Positions 11,118-23,667 are shown, counted from the stretch's first letter. The stretch: 64,000 nt of DNA from Caenorhabditis elegans (GCF_000002985.6 NC_003283.11:10726001-10790000); one strand, 5' to 3'. The notes: generated by a model not told the origin, from the sequence alone. Numbers and translations: made by a program.

Positions 11118-13111
11118 ATGAATCCCGAGCGGCAGGAAACAATATCGCCGAAAAATGTGCCGTTTCAGCCTGTTCCTACGCCAAATCAACAGAGTCTACA
11201 ATCTCGCATGTTGGAATCCAATCAAGCTGTTCCAGATGCATTTCAAAAAGTGAGTCAGATTTTATTCATTGTTTAGACTGAGAAATATCAGGTTGCAGCT
11301 TGGAATCACTATAATGCAGTAGCAACACCGCCAATCGGAGTTCCTCAAACTGCGCGCCCTCCATCAAATCAATCACCACATCCAAATCCACCAGGCTATC
11401 CATATCAATCGCATCAACAACAATTTCACCCATTAGCAATAGCATTCCAGCAGCCGTTTGGATTACCGCAACAAGTGATCTACCCTCCACCACCACCAGG
11501 TTTTACGCCACATCGTGTTCAAGTATCACCCGTCGGACTTTTGGGACCTCCCGGATTCTTTCCGCAATTTGCCGGCTCAACAACTTCTCAAGGAAATCCA
11601 TCAGAAGTTTCAGTCCGAACGAAATCTGCGGAGGGAACGACAGGTCCGATTGCTCCTTCTATCACTACAAAACCTACATCCACCATTCAAGTTGCACCTC
11701 CACGTGACCCAGTCGCACCTACGACATCATCTTCTGGAATCACCAAAAAGCCTGAAAATGGTGAATTTTCGCTAGTAAAAACGATTTCGGGACATACTAA
11801 GTCTGTATCTGTGATAAAGTTTTCGTATTGCGGAAAGTATCTCGGAACTGGTTCAGCTGACAAGCAAATAAAAGTATGGAACACCGTTGACATGACGTAC
11901 TTGCAAACTGTAAGTAGGCTTTTTCATGCAGCTGTTATGTATTTTATTTCAGCTCGCCAGTCATCAACTAGGAATAAACGATTTTTCATGGAGTTCCAAT
12001 AGTCAGTTCATAGCATCAGCTTCTGATGATACTACTGTCAAGATATTTGATGTTATCAGTGGAGCTTGTCTAAGAACAATGCGTGGTCATACTAATTATG
12101 TCTTCTGCTGCAGTTTCAACCCTCAATCATCATTGATCGCATCTGCTGGATTTGATGAAACAGTTCGTGTTTGGGATTTCAAAACTGGACTCTGTGTTAA
12201 ATGTATTCCTGCTCATTCGGATCCAATTACATCTATATCGTACAATCACGATGGAAATACAATGGCTACTTCATCATATGATGGATGTATTCGTGTATGG
12301 GATGCAGCTAGTGGTTCCTGTCTAAAGACACTTGTCGATACAGATCATGCCCCCGTTACTTTTGTATGCTTCTCACCAAATGGAAAATATTTGCTATCGG
12401 CGCAACTTGACAGGTAAAAAATAATATGAAGTAACATATGGAAAAGTGAATAATTGTTTGTTTTTCAGCAGTCTCAAGCTATGGGATCCAAAAAAGGCGA
12501 AACCATTGAAATATTACAACGGTCATAAAAACAAAAAATATTGCCTTTTTGCAAACATGTCGGTCCCACTTGGAAAGGTAAATTTTTTAAAGATCTTGAA
12601 AGTGTCGAAGACTAAGCCTGGGCCACAAAGACAAATAAAATAGATAAACGGCCGACATATGCAATATATAATGATAACTCAATTAGAATCCAAATTTTTG
12701 GTTACTGTAACAAGTATAAATGGGCGAAATTTCGGACTTTAAATAACGAAATTTGACGTTTTTTTTTCTAATTCTGACCGGCCATAAATTTTTAAATAAA
12801 AAAATTTCACCATTCTTTAAATAGTAATTTTGTGTAGATCTAGTCAGCTTCGAACGTTCAACTTTTTGAAAAATATGTCCATTTTGTTAAAAAGAATTTC
12901 CGTACAACAAAGCCCCAATTTCCAGCATATCATCAGTGGTTCTGAAGATGGACGTATACTTGTATGGAGTATTCAAACAAAACAAATCGTACAAATATTG
13001 GAAGGTCATACTACTCCCGTTTTGGCAACGGATTCTCATCCAACACTCAACATCATTGCTTCTGGTGGACTAGAGCCCGACAACGTTATTAGAATCTGGC
13101 GTCGAAACTAG
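11118..13111 (+). CDS. wdr-5.3: WDR5-like WD40 repeat protein
   Basis: Five exons: 11118-11249, 11292-11909, 11953-12413, 12469-12577 and 12926-13111, in phase, 501 residues. The first 200 or so residues are Pro/Gln/Thr-rich and low-complexity ([11 protein letters not shown]). They are followed by seven WD40 blades with GH..WD signatures ([28 protein letters not shown]-type, [14 protein letters not shown]) and a C-terminal [16 protein letters not shown] typical of WDR5. WDR5 proteins are scaffolds of the SET1/MLL H3K4 methyltransferase. The long N-terminus separates this paralogue from canonical WDR5. The fourth exon begins at a NAGNAG acceptor (ttttcagcag), so one Ser codon may be optional. 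The start lies two bases after a ttgcag acceptor. The symbol is recalled from the mre-11 neighbourhood. Confidence 0.95.
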
Positions 13112-13321
13112 AATTAAAAATATAGAAAATAGCACTGACTGCACTTTCAAACTCTTTCATTTGTATCATGGTTTTTTATTTTCCCCGTTTCTTTCATCAA
13201 CTGAAATATGATCTCGGTTGTCTTTTCTTGTAGCATATTTTAAGGTTCGATATCAATTCAGATCTCCTCCTCATCACATTACTAAATATTTATTCAAGGA
13301 ATATACTATTTCTATTTTGTA

Positions 13322-15313
13322 CTATGTTGACAATAAATGGCTCAATGAACTATCGATTTTCAGTTGTTGTAGGAGCCATGCTCCAATGTTCTCTTTGAAT
13401 TTTGAGTCGATCTCATTCAGTTCACCGATCACTTTCCGAACTCTTTTATCGTCCTGAAGTTAAACATATTCAAAATCTAGTAAAATGCAAAGGGCAATTA
13501 CCATAAAAAACTCGTAAGCTTCTGCTTTCATAGTGGCATCCTTGATCTTTTTCACAAGTTGTGATGGAGATCGAGAGTCGTTTCGATTCTTAAAATTCTA
13601 AGATTTTTAGAATAATTTTTCGACATTCCTACCGCTTTGTAGTTTAGATACTCAGTTTGTAGAGATACAACCCGATCCAAATAAATTAGTGATCGTTGTT
13701 CATAATGAGAATTGGATGCGGTTTTACGACAATTCCAGTACTCTGAAAATAGTGTTTCTTGGTTCAAAATGTTTATTATGGAGACGCAGAAAAATGCCCC
13801 TTTTGAAATCGTGCTCCACGGCCACTTCAATAAGTTCCGCCCTTGAACCATTGGTCTCGTTAGGCATTGGCGGGAAACCCAGAAGTTCAAACGTTTTCAA
13901 TTTTTTCTCTAATTTCAAGCGTTTTTCATCGTTTTGCTATTTTTCCCGTTGTTTCTAATAGTTTTTAGGCCGAAATAATGTTTTAAAGAAATGAAAATGC
14001 AAATTGAAAAATTGAAAAGGTGAATAAGGTTTTTTTGAAGGAATTATATTTTTCACCGTTTTGCCATTAAATACCTAACGGGATCCATCATTCTGGGGGC
14101 AGAGCGTTTTCAATTGGCTGTAGAGCGCGTTTCTATGAAGAATGGAAGAAGGGTTATCTTTGCGTCCCTATAATATAACTCACGTTGAAACATTTGTTTA
14201 ATCTCTGGAATATCCATCAATTCCTTCTCGCTTTTCCCCAAAAATCTTGCGGCATTCAACTTGACAGAATCTTCTACTGATTTAGTAATCAACATATTTT
14301 TCAAGACAACAGTATTAACCGTACATTGTGATTTCAATCCATCCAGCATTGACTTGCTTTTTTCCAAAGTTTCATTTGATTTTCTTCGATATTCTCTCAT
14401 TCTAGTAGCATTCCACATTTTTTGCTCGTCCTCTGTCATTATATGACCTGGTTTTTGCCAAGGAATCTGAGTTGTCTTCAGATCATCAATCATTGCAATA
14501 AAGTTTCGATCGACTGGATGATGCTATAATAATTATTTTATTTTAACCAAGATGACACTGTTCTACAAAACTACTTCTTTTTGTGTATTTGGTTTAGGAT
14601 CAGGGAGTGGCTGCATTTGGGCAAGGAGCTCATGTGCTCTCTGAAAAACATTAATCATTACATTTTCATGAAGATTCTTCCTCTTTTTAAATATTGATTA
14701 CTCTAAATTTTCACGTTTTGGGAAATTTGGCAATTTACCAAAACTTTGTCTGCAACTTTTAAAACATCTATGCATTTTTGGAGTATATAATTTTGATATT
14801 TAGTATCTAGATTCTAACCACTTCATACAACTTGGGCAATTAGTAATTTCTTCGCCAACTCTAGCAACTTTTGGAATAACGCATATCTACAATGGCTAAA
14901 GTTGGTTGCCAATGTTAAGGAATTGCTGAATAAGTAATTAAGTTTAACCGCAAATTTGGATTCTGTCAAAAGCATGTCAAACCCTGTTCTATCGAGCACA
15001 ACATTTATGCTGACATTTTTTTACAATTTTAATTTTTCGAATCGTAAAAATCTTGAAAAATACTTTTGAATTAGCATAGTTTTGCATGAAACCAAAAGTC
15101 GTTCTGCTATATTTTATGTCTATAATACGGTAATCTAGTAAAAAACTTACTTCTAATGACATATCAAAGTTCGGAGAATACAATGGACGACTAGGTGGGA
15201 GTGAAATACTAACAGGAATTGACGTCGGGACATTTCTTTCTCAAAACTAATATTTATAATTGAAGATTCAATGAAAAATTACCTTTTGAGTTGTTTTTTC
15301 GGATTTTCGGCAT
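13322..15313 (-). CDS. Nematode-type unknown protein, 284 residues
   Basis: Seven exons: 15283-15313, 15151-15239, 14575-14640, 14184-14523, 13633-13742, 13502-13588 and 13322-13453. All junctions are in phase and end in TAG. The protein is polar and helix-rich: a Pro-rich N-terminal segment (VSISLPPSRPLYSPN), a charged helical middle (EDEQKMWNATRMREYRRKS), and a helical C-terminus ending SSLSHLLST. No signal peptide or membrane segment is seen, and I do not recognise a domain. It is tail-to-tail with wdr-5.3 (210 bp apart). Intron 13743-14183 is unusually long at 441 bp and contains an open minus-strand frame (13724-13918) that does not fit the splice phase. From memory this may be ZC302.3. 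Confidence 0.8.
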
Positions 15314-16465
15314 CTTCCAGAGATTATGGAAAATAGTTATTCTTTATTCATTTATCGTGTTATTCCTATTAGTCTTGCATCAAAAGTGAAGTAATTTGCC
15401 AATACTGTCTCCAAAATTATCCAAAATTGTTTAACTGGTAAAGTTGAATCTCTTTCTATAATTGAACAATTTTTGATAAACTCGGAACAAAAAGGATGAA
15501 AAGTGCAAACCACAAAGCTCGACAATAAACATAAATACTATATTATTATATTAAAGTTCTTGACGAATACCGCAGTGTTCAAAAACTGAAATAAAAAAGA
15601 CAAAATCCTTACGAAACTTCATTTAGCACAAAGTGAAATTGAAATCGAATGATTTGGAAGGTGCCCCCTGTCAAACCATTATGTTTTCTATTACACTGTT
15701 CGCCCACCATCTTCATCTAATGGTTTCTGTCGTTTTGCTCTGTATGCTGGCTGTTGCCCTCTGACCATTTTCCCTGATCAGAACCAAAAAGATTCGTGTT
15801 GAACGACGAGAAACAGACGGACATTACGTATGGGAAAAGTGTTAACAATTGCATTTTGGAGCCTATCTGGTATTGTTAGCCAGTACAATTTTGAAATGGT
15901 TGAGTAGGATGTATTTCAATTCAGTACAGGCGCACAGATGAGCAGAATCTACTCAACTGTAATGCAAAAAAGTGAATAAATTATTATTATTATACAAATA
16001 TTTTACTTATACATCAGTATATAATTGTTTTTCGAATAAAATATTTATATTTAAAAATATTGGATGTCTAATGGTAATTTTTGTTTGATCAAGTTTCTGC
16101 AAAACTTCAAAAATCATGGAAAAATTTCGCTTTCTGACTTTTATTGAAAAGGAAACATAATGTAGGAAACTGGCTGTATAAAATCTTGAAAATATTACAG
16201 AGATGAGTAGAACACCTTGAAGTACATTTGAAATTTATGTGCAACACTACAAATCCGTTGTTCAAATGAAATCGAACTTTAAAAAAATTTGGTATCCTAA
16301 CATTTGCTAATAAAAGTGCTATCTAATGGGAACTTTATGTTTATAACTTTCAGAAATTACTACTCTGTGTTAATACACATGATCATTTTGAATTGTGATT
16401 ATTCCAATTAAAAACCAAACAAATTTAATTGATCTGCTTTATCAGAAATATCAATGCATTTTAAT
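15314..16465. other. Intergenic region
   Basis: AT-rich. It contains the upstream region of the unknown gene and the downstream region of the first srj gene. No exon chain was found on either strand. Confidence 0.5.
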
Positions 16466-17749
16466 TTATTTTTGAGTCCCTTCGCTGGTCCCTTGTATAT
16501 TGGATACTTGAGAGCACGCTGTTTGATTCTTTTTCGTAAACTTGAAAAACATCAACTTTTCTATAAACTTTCTCCGGAACGTTGGTACAAAATAAATGAG
16601 AGCCAGTGGATCAAGGGCTGGAAATGTGGCCACAGCAATTCCAGCAGCAAATTGAATCCATCTGAAATATAGATGTTCAAGTGAGTCTATTCTTTCAGAT
16701 TTTCTTTACCTTCCCAAATCCAATCCAAAAACTGGTTGATACCAAGCAAAGAGGCATGGCGCAAAACTCACACAAGTCGGAATTATTGCTTGAACAGTCA
16801 GAGCTTTCATTAATTGAGTTTGAAGTTTTTTAGTTTTTTCACTCATATCAGAACTCTGACTGCTTAATTTGTGGCATATTTTGTATCCGAAGTAGAAAAT
16901 GAAAGCAAGTGAAATTATAGACAGTACTGACATAGATCCAATTCCAATTCTTGATAATCGCATGGCATTTGGAGTTCCTTCCTGAAAAAATAAATGTTCT
17001 CCATTTCACATAACACTATACTTACAAAATATTGAGCAATGATTATAGTAATATTCATAACATCTACTCCATGATGCTCAAACATTGATTCACGAATGTA
17101 TAGACGTCGATCATAGTCTCCACCAATGTATTTCCAACAACACTGATAAAACGTAAATTAAAAAATGCTTCAGTCAACATTTTACTTACAATAGTCCAGA
17201 AAATGACATGAAAAATAAGATAAAATATGGAAGTGAGAAGTCCATAAGGCATGAACCATCGTGTCAGAAACTGATTGTTGAACAAAACAAAAAACCTATA
17301 CAAAAAGTGGGAGTGCAGAACTGCATAAGCTCCAGAAATCAGACTACATCGGAACGCAATAATGAACTGATGATAATCGGAATACTGAAATACTACATTT
17401 TAGACAAGGATCGCGTTTTAGAGATCATTTCAAAAGAAAAAATGATGTCTTACCTCTTCAAAAAATCCATCGGAAACAAAAACTGAAAACGCATAGCGAT
17501 AATTTAAAACGCACTGTAAAAACGTATTATATTTATGGGAACTTTTTTTTCGAAAATTACCATTGGCACAAGCATATCCATTATCGATGTGAGTATATTG
17601 AACAGAGCAAAATAAAGTAGCAGATAGCGATAGTTTCCGAGTTGAAGTTTCTTATCATTCCACACAATATAAACTGTGAATGGATTAACCAAAACCGAGC
17701 AAACGGCCGAGATTTTCGGGATGATACAGTGGGCGAAATTGATATACAT
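16466..17749 (-). CDS. Serpentine chemoreceptor, srj-like (copy 1)
   Basis: Six exons: 17561-17749, 17454-17513, 17190-17384, 17026-17142, 16710-16981 and 16466-16661, in phase, 342 residues. It begins MYINFAHCIIPKISAVCSVL and contains LGNYRYLLLYFALFN and SEKTKKLQTQLMKALTVQA, hallmarks of the srj branch of the Str superfamily of seven-transmembrane G-protein-coupled receptors. These act mostly in chemosensory neuron cilia. Seven hydrophobic segments can be traced and the last exon holds the usual PALDPLALIYFVPTFR motif. It is head-to-head with the second srj gene 893 bp away. Exon lengths are almost identical between the two. The ligand is unknown. Confidence 0.9.
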
Positions 17750-18641
17750 TGTCGGAATTCAACACGTCGGAACTTATTTTATACGGTTTCAGAATTATGT
17801 ATTGTATTTCCTCTCAGATTCAGACGTCTTGTCTTTCTCAAGTACAAATATATTATAGCGGGTAGGTGTCTCGACAGTATTTATCGAAAATCTGTCTAGG
17901 TCTGATAATCGAATAAAATTGTACTGGGGCTACTGAGTTATGATCAGTTGGTTGTATTTGAATGAATTTATAGTAGTACTCGATGTGTTATTTGATGAAT
18001 TTGAAAACAAGATTACTCATCAACACTCCTCAATACATAGAATTTCGCAGATTCCGCCTTTTTTGCAATTTTTGGTAATCCATCCACAAAATGAAAAAGT
18101 TTAGCTATTAAATAAGCACTTAGTTTGCTTTGTTGTAGATGACCTGTCTAACAAATCCACTTTGCATATTAATAATCCCAAGAGATTAGACATCCTTGAA
18201 ATGATACGCGTCATCCAGTTTAAAAAGTGGAAGTTAGAGTTTTTATTGTTTTTTTCACATTTTCCCAATGTTCAAAAAAACTTTACTATTGAATTTACTA
18301 TTGAAAATCAAAAATGAATTAATCCCTTAAAACATATAGAAATCCACCGTAAGCGGAAGTCTATTATGCCAGCGTTAGTTTTAAATGAACCCTGATCGAT
18401 TTTATTTGTATTTTGATTGTACAACTTGTACGGTTGTACAAAATTTCCTTACTGTCCCTCATTCATGAAGTATTCATATATAAACCCAGCTTTTCATGCT
18501 ACGTACGTAGCTGAAATAGCTAAAGCCGGAGAGCAGATTCTACCACTACCGGAAATTAGGAAATGTCATTTCCGTTAATAATACTATTTGGTTTTATAGT
18601 TGTCATTGTGACTGGAGTATAATAGAAAACTACTGTCCTCA
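17750..18641. promoter_or_regulatory. Shared region between divergent srj genes
   Basis: The 892 bp between the two start codons holds both promoters. Two short plus-strand frames at 17642-17899 are antisense or leader sequence without splice support. No recognisable binding site was identified. Confidence 0.4.
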
Positions 18642-20469
18642 ATGTATTTCGACTGGGCGCAATACTTCATTCCTAAATTTTTTGCTCTTTGCTCTTTTCT
18701 CATTAATCCTCTTTTCATATTTATGATAATGAAAGACACATATTTAAATATGGGAAGCTATAAATATCTTTTATTTTACTTTTCAATATTCAACATGTCA
18801 TGCTCTTTGTGTGACACTTTTGTCCCAATTGTGAGAGTGATAACAAAGAAATCTTGATTTTGAATAATTTCAGTGTATTTTCAATTATCGATATGCATTT
18901 ACTATTTTTGTAGCCGATGGATATTTTGAGACTGTAATGTTGATTAAGAACTCAAAAAATCGATGATCTAAACAGTGTTCAAAAATCAGTTAGATGTTGA
19001 GTACTGTCAGTGGAGTTTTTGTAACTCACGATACGATAAAGTTTAACTCTCTAAAACTGTTTAGGTTTTTTTTGAACCTTCTGTCAATTATTTTTAAAAA
19101 AAGTATGTGTATTGTCTATTTGGAAAATTTGAGTAGATTCGAGTAGCGTGTTTTCCCATAGGGTGAGACACATTTTCAGTTTATGGGCATTAAATATACA
19201 GTAAGCTTCTCCAACCAACCAACCAACCAAGTTGGCAAGTATTGATTTTTTTCCGCAATTTTTAAAAATTGTAATCTATTTCGGAGAAACCTGTAAATGG
19301 AACTCGATTGCTTGTGGTCATTTTAAGTTTTTCAGCCATCTGAGTTTGGTCGTTACTTATTGGGTTTTCGATGTAGTTATATAACTGGAACATATGCGAT
19401 TCTGCATGCTCATTTTCTGTATCGTTATATGACATTATTTTGGTAAGTAAAATAAATATGTCAACGTTTGGAAGTTGAACAAAACAGAGTTGACTGGTTC
19501 TCTGATTAACGTGTTCAAAGACTGTTTTGTTCAACAGATCATAAAATTGTTTTCAGCCACAATTTCCTTGAAAGATATTTTCTTCCTCATGGTATAGTTG
19601 TATCTGTTATTTACTGTCTTGGGCTTATGTCACTTTGGACATTTATAGTAAGTAGAAACAATGAAAAATAACGTATTACCGGAACTATATCGGAATTGCA
19701 GGCTGGCTTCCTATCTAGAAAAAATAGAGTTGAAAGACTGTCGTACATTCAAGAATCATTCAAAGATTATTTTGGACGTGATCCTCTTGAGATTAACATA
19801 ATTATTGTACAATATAAAGTAGGTAGAATCAATTTTTCTGATTAAAATAACAACGTTTTGAGGAAGCAACGGAAGATTTTATCGAAGCATCTTGGATAGG
19901 AATCGGGCTACTCTCAGTTGTTTCAATTGCTTCTTTACTTTTTATTGTGCTTATTGCATATTTCACATTAGCTGAACTCACTAAAAGAGCAGGAATCATG
20001 AGTGAAAGTACTAAAAGACAACAGAATCAACTGATGAAAGCACTAATTGTTCAAACAATAACTCCCACAATTGCATGTTTTTCTCCGTGCTTCTTCTCGT
20101 GGTATCTTCCTGTTTTTGGAATAGATGGCGGAGAGTAAGTAATAACATTCTATGCATCTGTATAGAGTGTTGTGGGGATCGTTCCCATTTTGGTGACGTC
20201 TCTGTAGAAACCAATTTGATCCCAATTTTGGGGATTAACGGGCTCACCACCTGTCACCTGGTTTGCTAAAACTATGCCTACTTCTTTAATTCAGGTTGCT
20301 GCAACTCATTTCAGCAGTTGAGATGTCAGCGTTTCCATTTTTCGACCCTCTCTCCACAATTTTGGTGCTCCCAGTACTACGACGTCAAATCAAAAAAGTT
20401 TTTGGATATCAAGATCCTTCGACTACAAACATTATAGTACAAAATAGAGTTCAAACATCGTGTTTATAG
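18642..20469 (+). CDS. Serpentine chemoreceptor, srj-like (copy 2)
   Basis: Seven exons: 18642-18830, 18874-18933, 19336-19442, 19557-19647, 19702-19818, 19863-20134 and 20295-20469, in phase, 336 residues. Exons 1, 2, the penultimate and the antepenultimate have exactly the lengths of copy 1 (189, 60, 272 and 117 bp). The protein matches throughout: MYFDWAQYFIPKFFALCSF, FRCSYITGTYAILHAHFLYR, ESTKRQQNQLMKALIVQ. It differs by an intron at 19443-19556 that splits the exon which is continuous in copy 1, and by a 402-bp second intron (18934-19335) with donor ACT then gtaatg. A reader could take it for a pseudogene because of that long intron, but no disabling change was found. Confidence 0.8.
19211..19230. 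repeat. (CCAA)5 microsatellite
   Basis: Five perfect CCAA units inside the second intron of srj copy 2. Confidence 0.95.
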
Positions 20470-20547
20470 TGTTGCTTGCGTCGAATTATTATTTCTTTAA
20501 ATTAAAATGTACTATTATTGTAAATAAATGAAAATAAAGTATACATA

Positions 20548-21337
20548 TCAACGAATAGTTTTCAATTGAAGATCAATAAGGTTCAAAAATTCTTCTTGAG
20601 TTGGTACACGCTCTTTTGAAATCTTGCTCCAAATTTGTTTATCCCCCAAGAATATTTCAAAAGCTCCAGTTGAAGAGAGTGTTGATTCAAATAAATTTCC
20701 AATCATGAATACCAGCAAAGAATATGAAAACCTGTTGTAATGAGCTGTTTGTAGGATTTGTGGATATCCAAAGCCAATATATTCAAAAGGATTTGATCCA
20801 GTTATAACAATAGCAATTAGTCCTATTTTTGCCACACCAACAATCTGAAAAAAAAAATTTATTTTTATTTTGAATGATTTATTGACAAAACCTGAGCAAG
20901 GCATCCTTTCCAAAAATCTGGAGAAAAATTTCCGCCTTCGATTACCAAGCCTGGATACTTTTCTTTAGCAAATTCATAAAATTGATTGAATGCTTGTTTG
21001 TAACCGCACGAAACACTGAAAACAATTGTCAAGTTTATATTCAAAAAAATCCAAAACACGAACCAATAGAGAATCGTTAGTTTTGGCAAATCTTTGGAGA
21101 AACCAGAATCAACTACGTCTTGCGAATGGGAATTTTCATTAACAACAGTAGGAATTGCAGTGGTTTCGAGCTCGGAAGACAGATAATCTTCAAGTCTTGA
21201 ATCTTCTGCAGGCGGTTCTTTTTCTGCTGAAAAATCTATTTGACCTACATAAAATGCGATATATTCCCACCTCTGAAAACATCGAAAATTGATGCAATGA
21301 AAAATAATCCAATTATTATAGCTCCAGAACGAGACAT
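20548..21337 (-). CDS. selt-1.2: Selenoprotein T homologue, Cys form
   Basis: Four exons: 21271-21337, 21064-21226, 20892-21015 and 20548-20844, in phase, 216 residues. The order is an N-terminal signal or anchor ([15 protein letters not shown]), an acidic linker, the redox motif C77-V-S-C80 followed by [20 protein letters not shown], then hydrophobic segments and the family C-terminus [17 protein letters not shown]. Vertebrate SelT has CxxU. Here the selenocysteine position is TGC (Cys), so no recoding is needed. SelT is an ER thioredoxin-fold oxidoreductase. The first Cys codon is split by a 48-bp intron (TG then T) with donor gttcgt. Reading through instead would replace that Cys by Ser. 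It is tail-to-tail with srj copy 2 (78 bp). The symbol is recalled. Confidence 0.9.
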
Positions 21338-21943
21338 TTGATAGATGAAAAGAAGTTTCTCTGGATAACAGACAACAAAAACTGTGAACACATGCTGTGG
21401 CGCGCAATTCCCCGTGGATTTACGTATTGGTGATTCTCACGCGTAATATTAAAGACAAGGCATTTTTTTTAAAAATGAGATGCATGACTTTCATAGTTAG
21501 TATTTTTACATTTTATTTGAAAATGCATAAAGTTCCAAATTAAAAAGTTAAACACCAATTAAAAAATTTGTTTCAATTATCTTCAGAAATAAATGTTTTC
21601 GACGCATTTTTCAACAGTTTCATTATGAATTTTGCAGCTTTAAGATTAAGTTTTGGTATTTTGAAATCCGAAATTCTAATTGGAGTTTGGAATCTCAACT
21701 ATTCTCTAGTTCTGAGTTACTTTATGATCTTCTTATTTAAGGTTTCAAATATTTGTGGTCTACCACCCAAACAAATGATTTTCGAGCACAAAGTCACAAA
21801 ATATGAGCATGACAAGGCCGTCGTCTTATTTACTTTTGTTTATAATACATTCTCAACCTATCTGCGTCTTCTTCCTCGGTTCAAATATATAATAGTTTGT
21901 GAAAAATTGAAACTTCACTCGTCAACTATTTGATTCGAATAGT
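21338..21943. other. Intergenic, divergent promoter region
   Basis: The 606 bp lie between the divergent selenoprotein T and dehydrogenase genes. A plus-strand frame at 21568-21933 has many Phe/Leu codons but no splice sites or recognisable motif. I treat it as non-coding. Confidence 0.4.
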
Positions 21944-22938
21944 ATGTCTCGCTTCACTGATAAAGTTGCTATCATTACTGGTAAGTTCAACATTTTTCAA
22001 TATTTAATCAAATGAAAAGTTTAAGGTTCATCCAATGGAATTGGTCAGGCAACAGCTCGTCTTCTTGCTTCCGAAGGAGCAAAGGTTACTGTAACTGGAA
22101 GAAATGCTGAGAGACTTGAAGAGACGAAGAATATTTTATTGGGTGCTGGTGTTCCAGAAGGAAATGTTCTTGTGGTTGTCGGAGATATCACCCAAGAAAG
22201 TGTTCAAGAAAACCTGATCAAGTCAACTTTGGATAAATTTGGAAAAATCGATATTTTGGTTAATAATGCTGGAGCTGGAATTCCAGATGCTCAAGGCAAA
22301 AGTGGAGTGAATCAATCAATTGACACATATCATAAAACATTTGAATTAAACGTGCAAAGTGTAATTGAAATGACACAAAAAGCACGCCCACATCTCGCAA
22401 AAACTCAAGGAGAAATCGTAAATATTTCTAGCATTGGAGCTGGACCAGCTGCTGTGAGTTTGTTGTATACGTTTAACTTAAATATAACTGTAACTGATTT
22501 CAGCAAGTAGCATCTCCATATTACTCAATTGCAAAAGCTGCATTAGATCAATATACTCGTACAGCTGCTATCGATCTTGTTCCTGAAGGGATTCGAGTTA
22601 ACTCCGTGAGCCCTGGAGCTGTATCTACTGGATTTTCAGCTGTTTCGAGAGGTCTGACAGAGGAAAAATCAAAAGCTGTAATTATTTCTTCTAAAATAAT
22701 GTAAAATCTAATATCATTTCAGTTCTACGATTATCTCGGTGCTCAACGGGAATGCATTCCACGTGGATTTTGTGCAGTACCAGAAGATATTGCAAAAGTG
22801 ATTGCCTTCCTTGCCGATCGAAACGCTTCCAATTATATTATTGGTCAAACAATTGTTGCCGACGGAGGAACTTCACTCATTCTCGGAGCTCATGCTCACG
22901 GGGCTAAAATGATGCAAGCTGTTTTCAAAGAACTTTGA
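21944..22938 (+). CDS. Short-chain dehydrogenase/reductase (copy 1)
   Basis: Four exons: 21944-21980, 22026-22453, 22504-22677 and 22723-22938, in phase, 284 residues. Classical SDR: cofactor motif TGSSNGIGQA at residues 12-21, NNAGAG near 90, active-site Ser in NISSIGA, and the catalytic Y162-S-I-A-K166. SDRs catalyse NAD(P)-dependent oxidation or reduction of alcohols, carbonyls and steroids. The substrate cannot be read from sequence. The first intron splits the Gly of the TG motif after one base, exactly as in the paralogue at 58323. The C-terminal GTSLILGAHAH is characteristic of the nematode dhs cluster. Confidence 0.93.
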
Positions 22939-23667
22939 CTTGTTCAACTAATTGCAATATATTAAAAGTTTAAATGTTAATTTTTTGAGTTTCTGAAAAA
23001 GAACATCGTTATTTAATTAGCCTGTTTAAAATCTGCAGGCAGAATACAAACCACTGGACAAGAAAATGCTGGGACTGCATCTAAATTACCCTAACTCTTG
23101 ACAATGTCATCCAAACTAAAAAAAACAGAAGGTTTTGGGTAAACTGTTTCAAAAACTTTGATCAAACTTGCACAAGGCTCGGATTCTGTTTCAATTTTTG
23201 TTTCAGTGGCTTGCATCAACGACAACAAATTATACATAGTATACAGGACCTACTCTTCTTTCTGATCACTGAATTAGTTTTATGGTTTTTGCCAATAAAA
23301 ATTTACTCCAAATTTCAAAAAAAAAATTTTTCATCAAAATCAAACATCCCAATTTTTTAAACTTTACAAATTGACTCATTTATGTTTAAAAAATAATATA
23401 AACACAAAAAATTGATAATCACCGTTCAAAATTTGACTGAAATTCTAGTTTTAAAAAAATCTTTGAAAAAAAGCAAATCGTGGGCCTGGAGCCCGTTTGA
23501 CAAATTCAATGACAGGTTTGGAGTCGGCGCCAAAAGACGTGATAATTTCTGTGAACAACACTGTGAGAAAACTGGAGCAATACAAGTGAAAGCAAAAAAA
23601 TTCAGATTAGGAGCTCATATTTATTATGACATACAGAAAAATTCAAAAAAATACAAAATTTACTAAT
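22939..23667. other. Intergenic
   Basis: AT-rich. A plus frame at 23412-23666 contains KSKSWAWSPFDKFNDRFGVG-like sequence. It looks like a dispersed-repeat fragment rather than a gene. Confidence 0.4.

Noticed and set aside
13724-13918. Minus-strand frame EKKLKTFELLGFPPMPNE as an extra exon of the unknown gene
   Set aside because: No acceptor gives the needed phase. Skipping it joins exon 14184-14523 to 13633-13742 perfectly (C plus AG).
18934-19335. Reading srj copy 2 as a pseudogene because its second intron is long and holds weakly receptor-like sequence
   Set aside because: Intact exons with correct phases and lengths were found on both sides (18874-18933 and 19336-19442).
21568-21933. 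121-codon plus-strand frame before the first dehydrogenase
   Set aside because: No splice sites, no family resemblance, and AT-driven Phe/Leu/Ile content. It lies in a promoter interval.
23412-23666. 84-codon plus-strand frame
   Set aside because: It looks like a dispersed-repeat fragment next to homopolymer runs, with no acceptor or donor.
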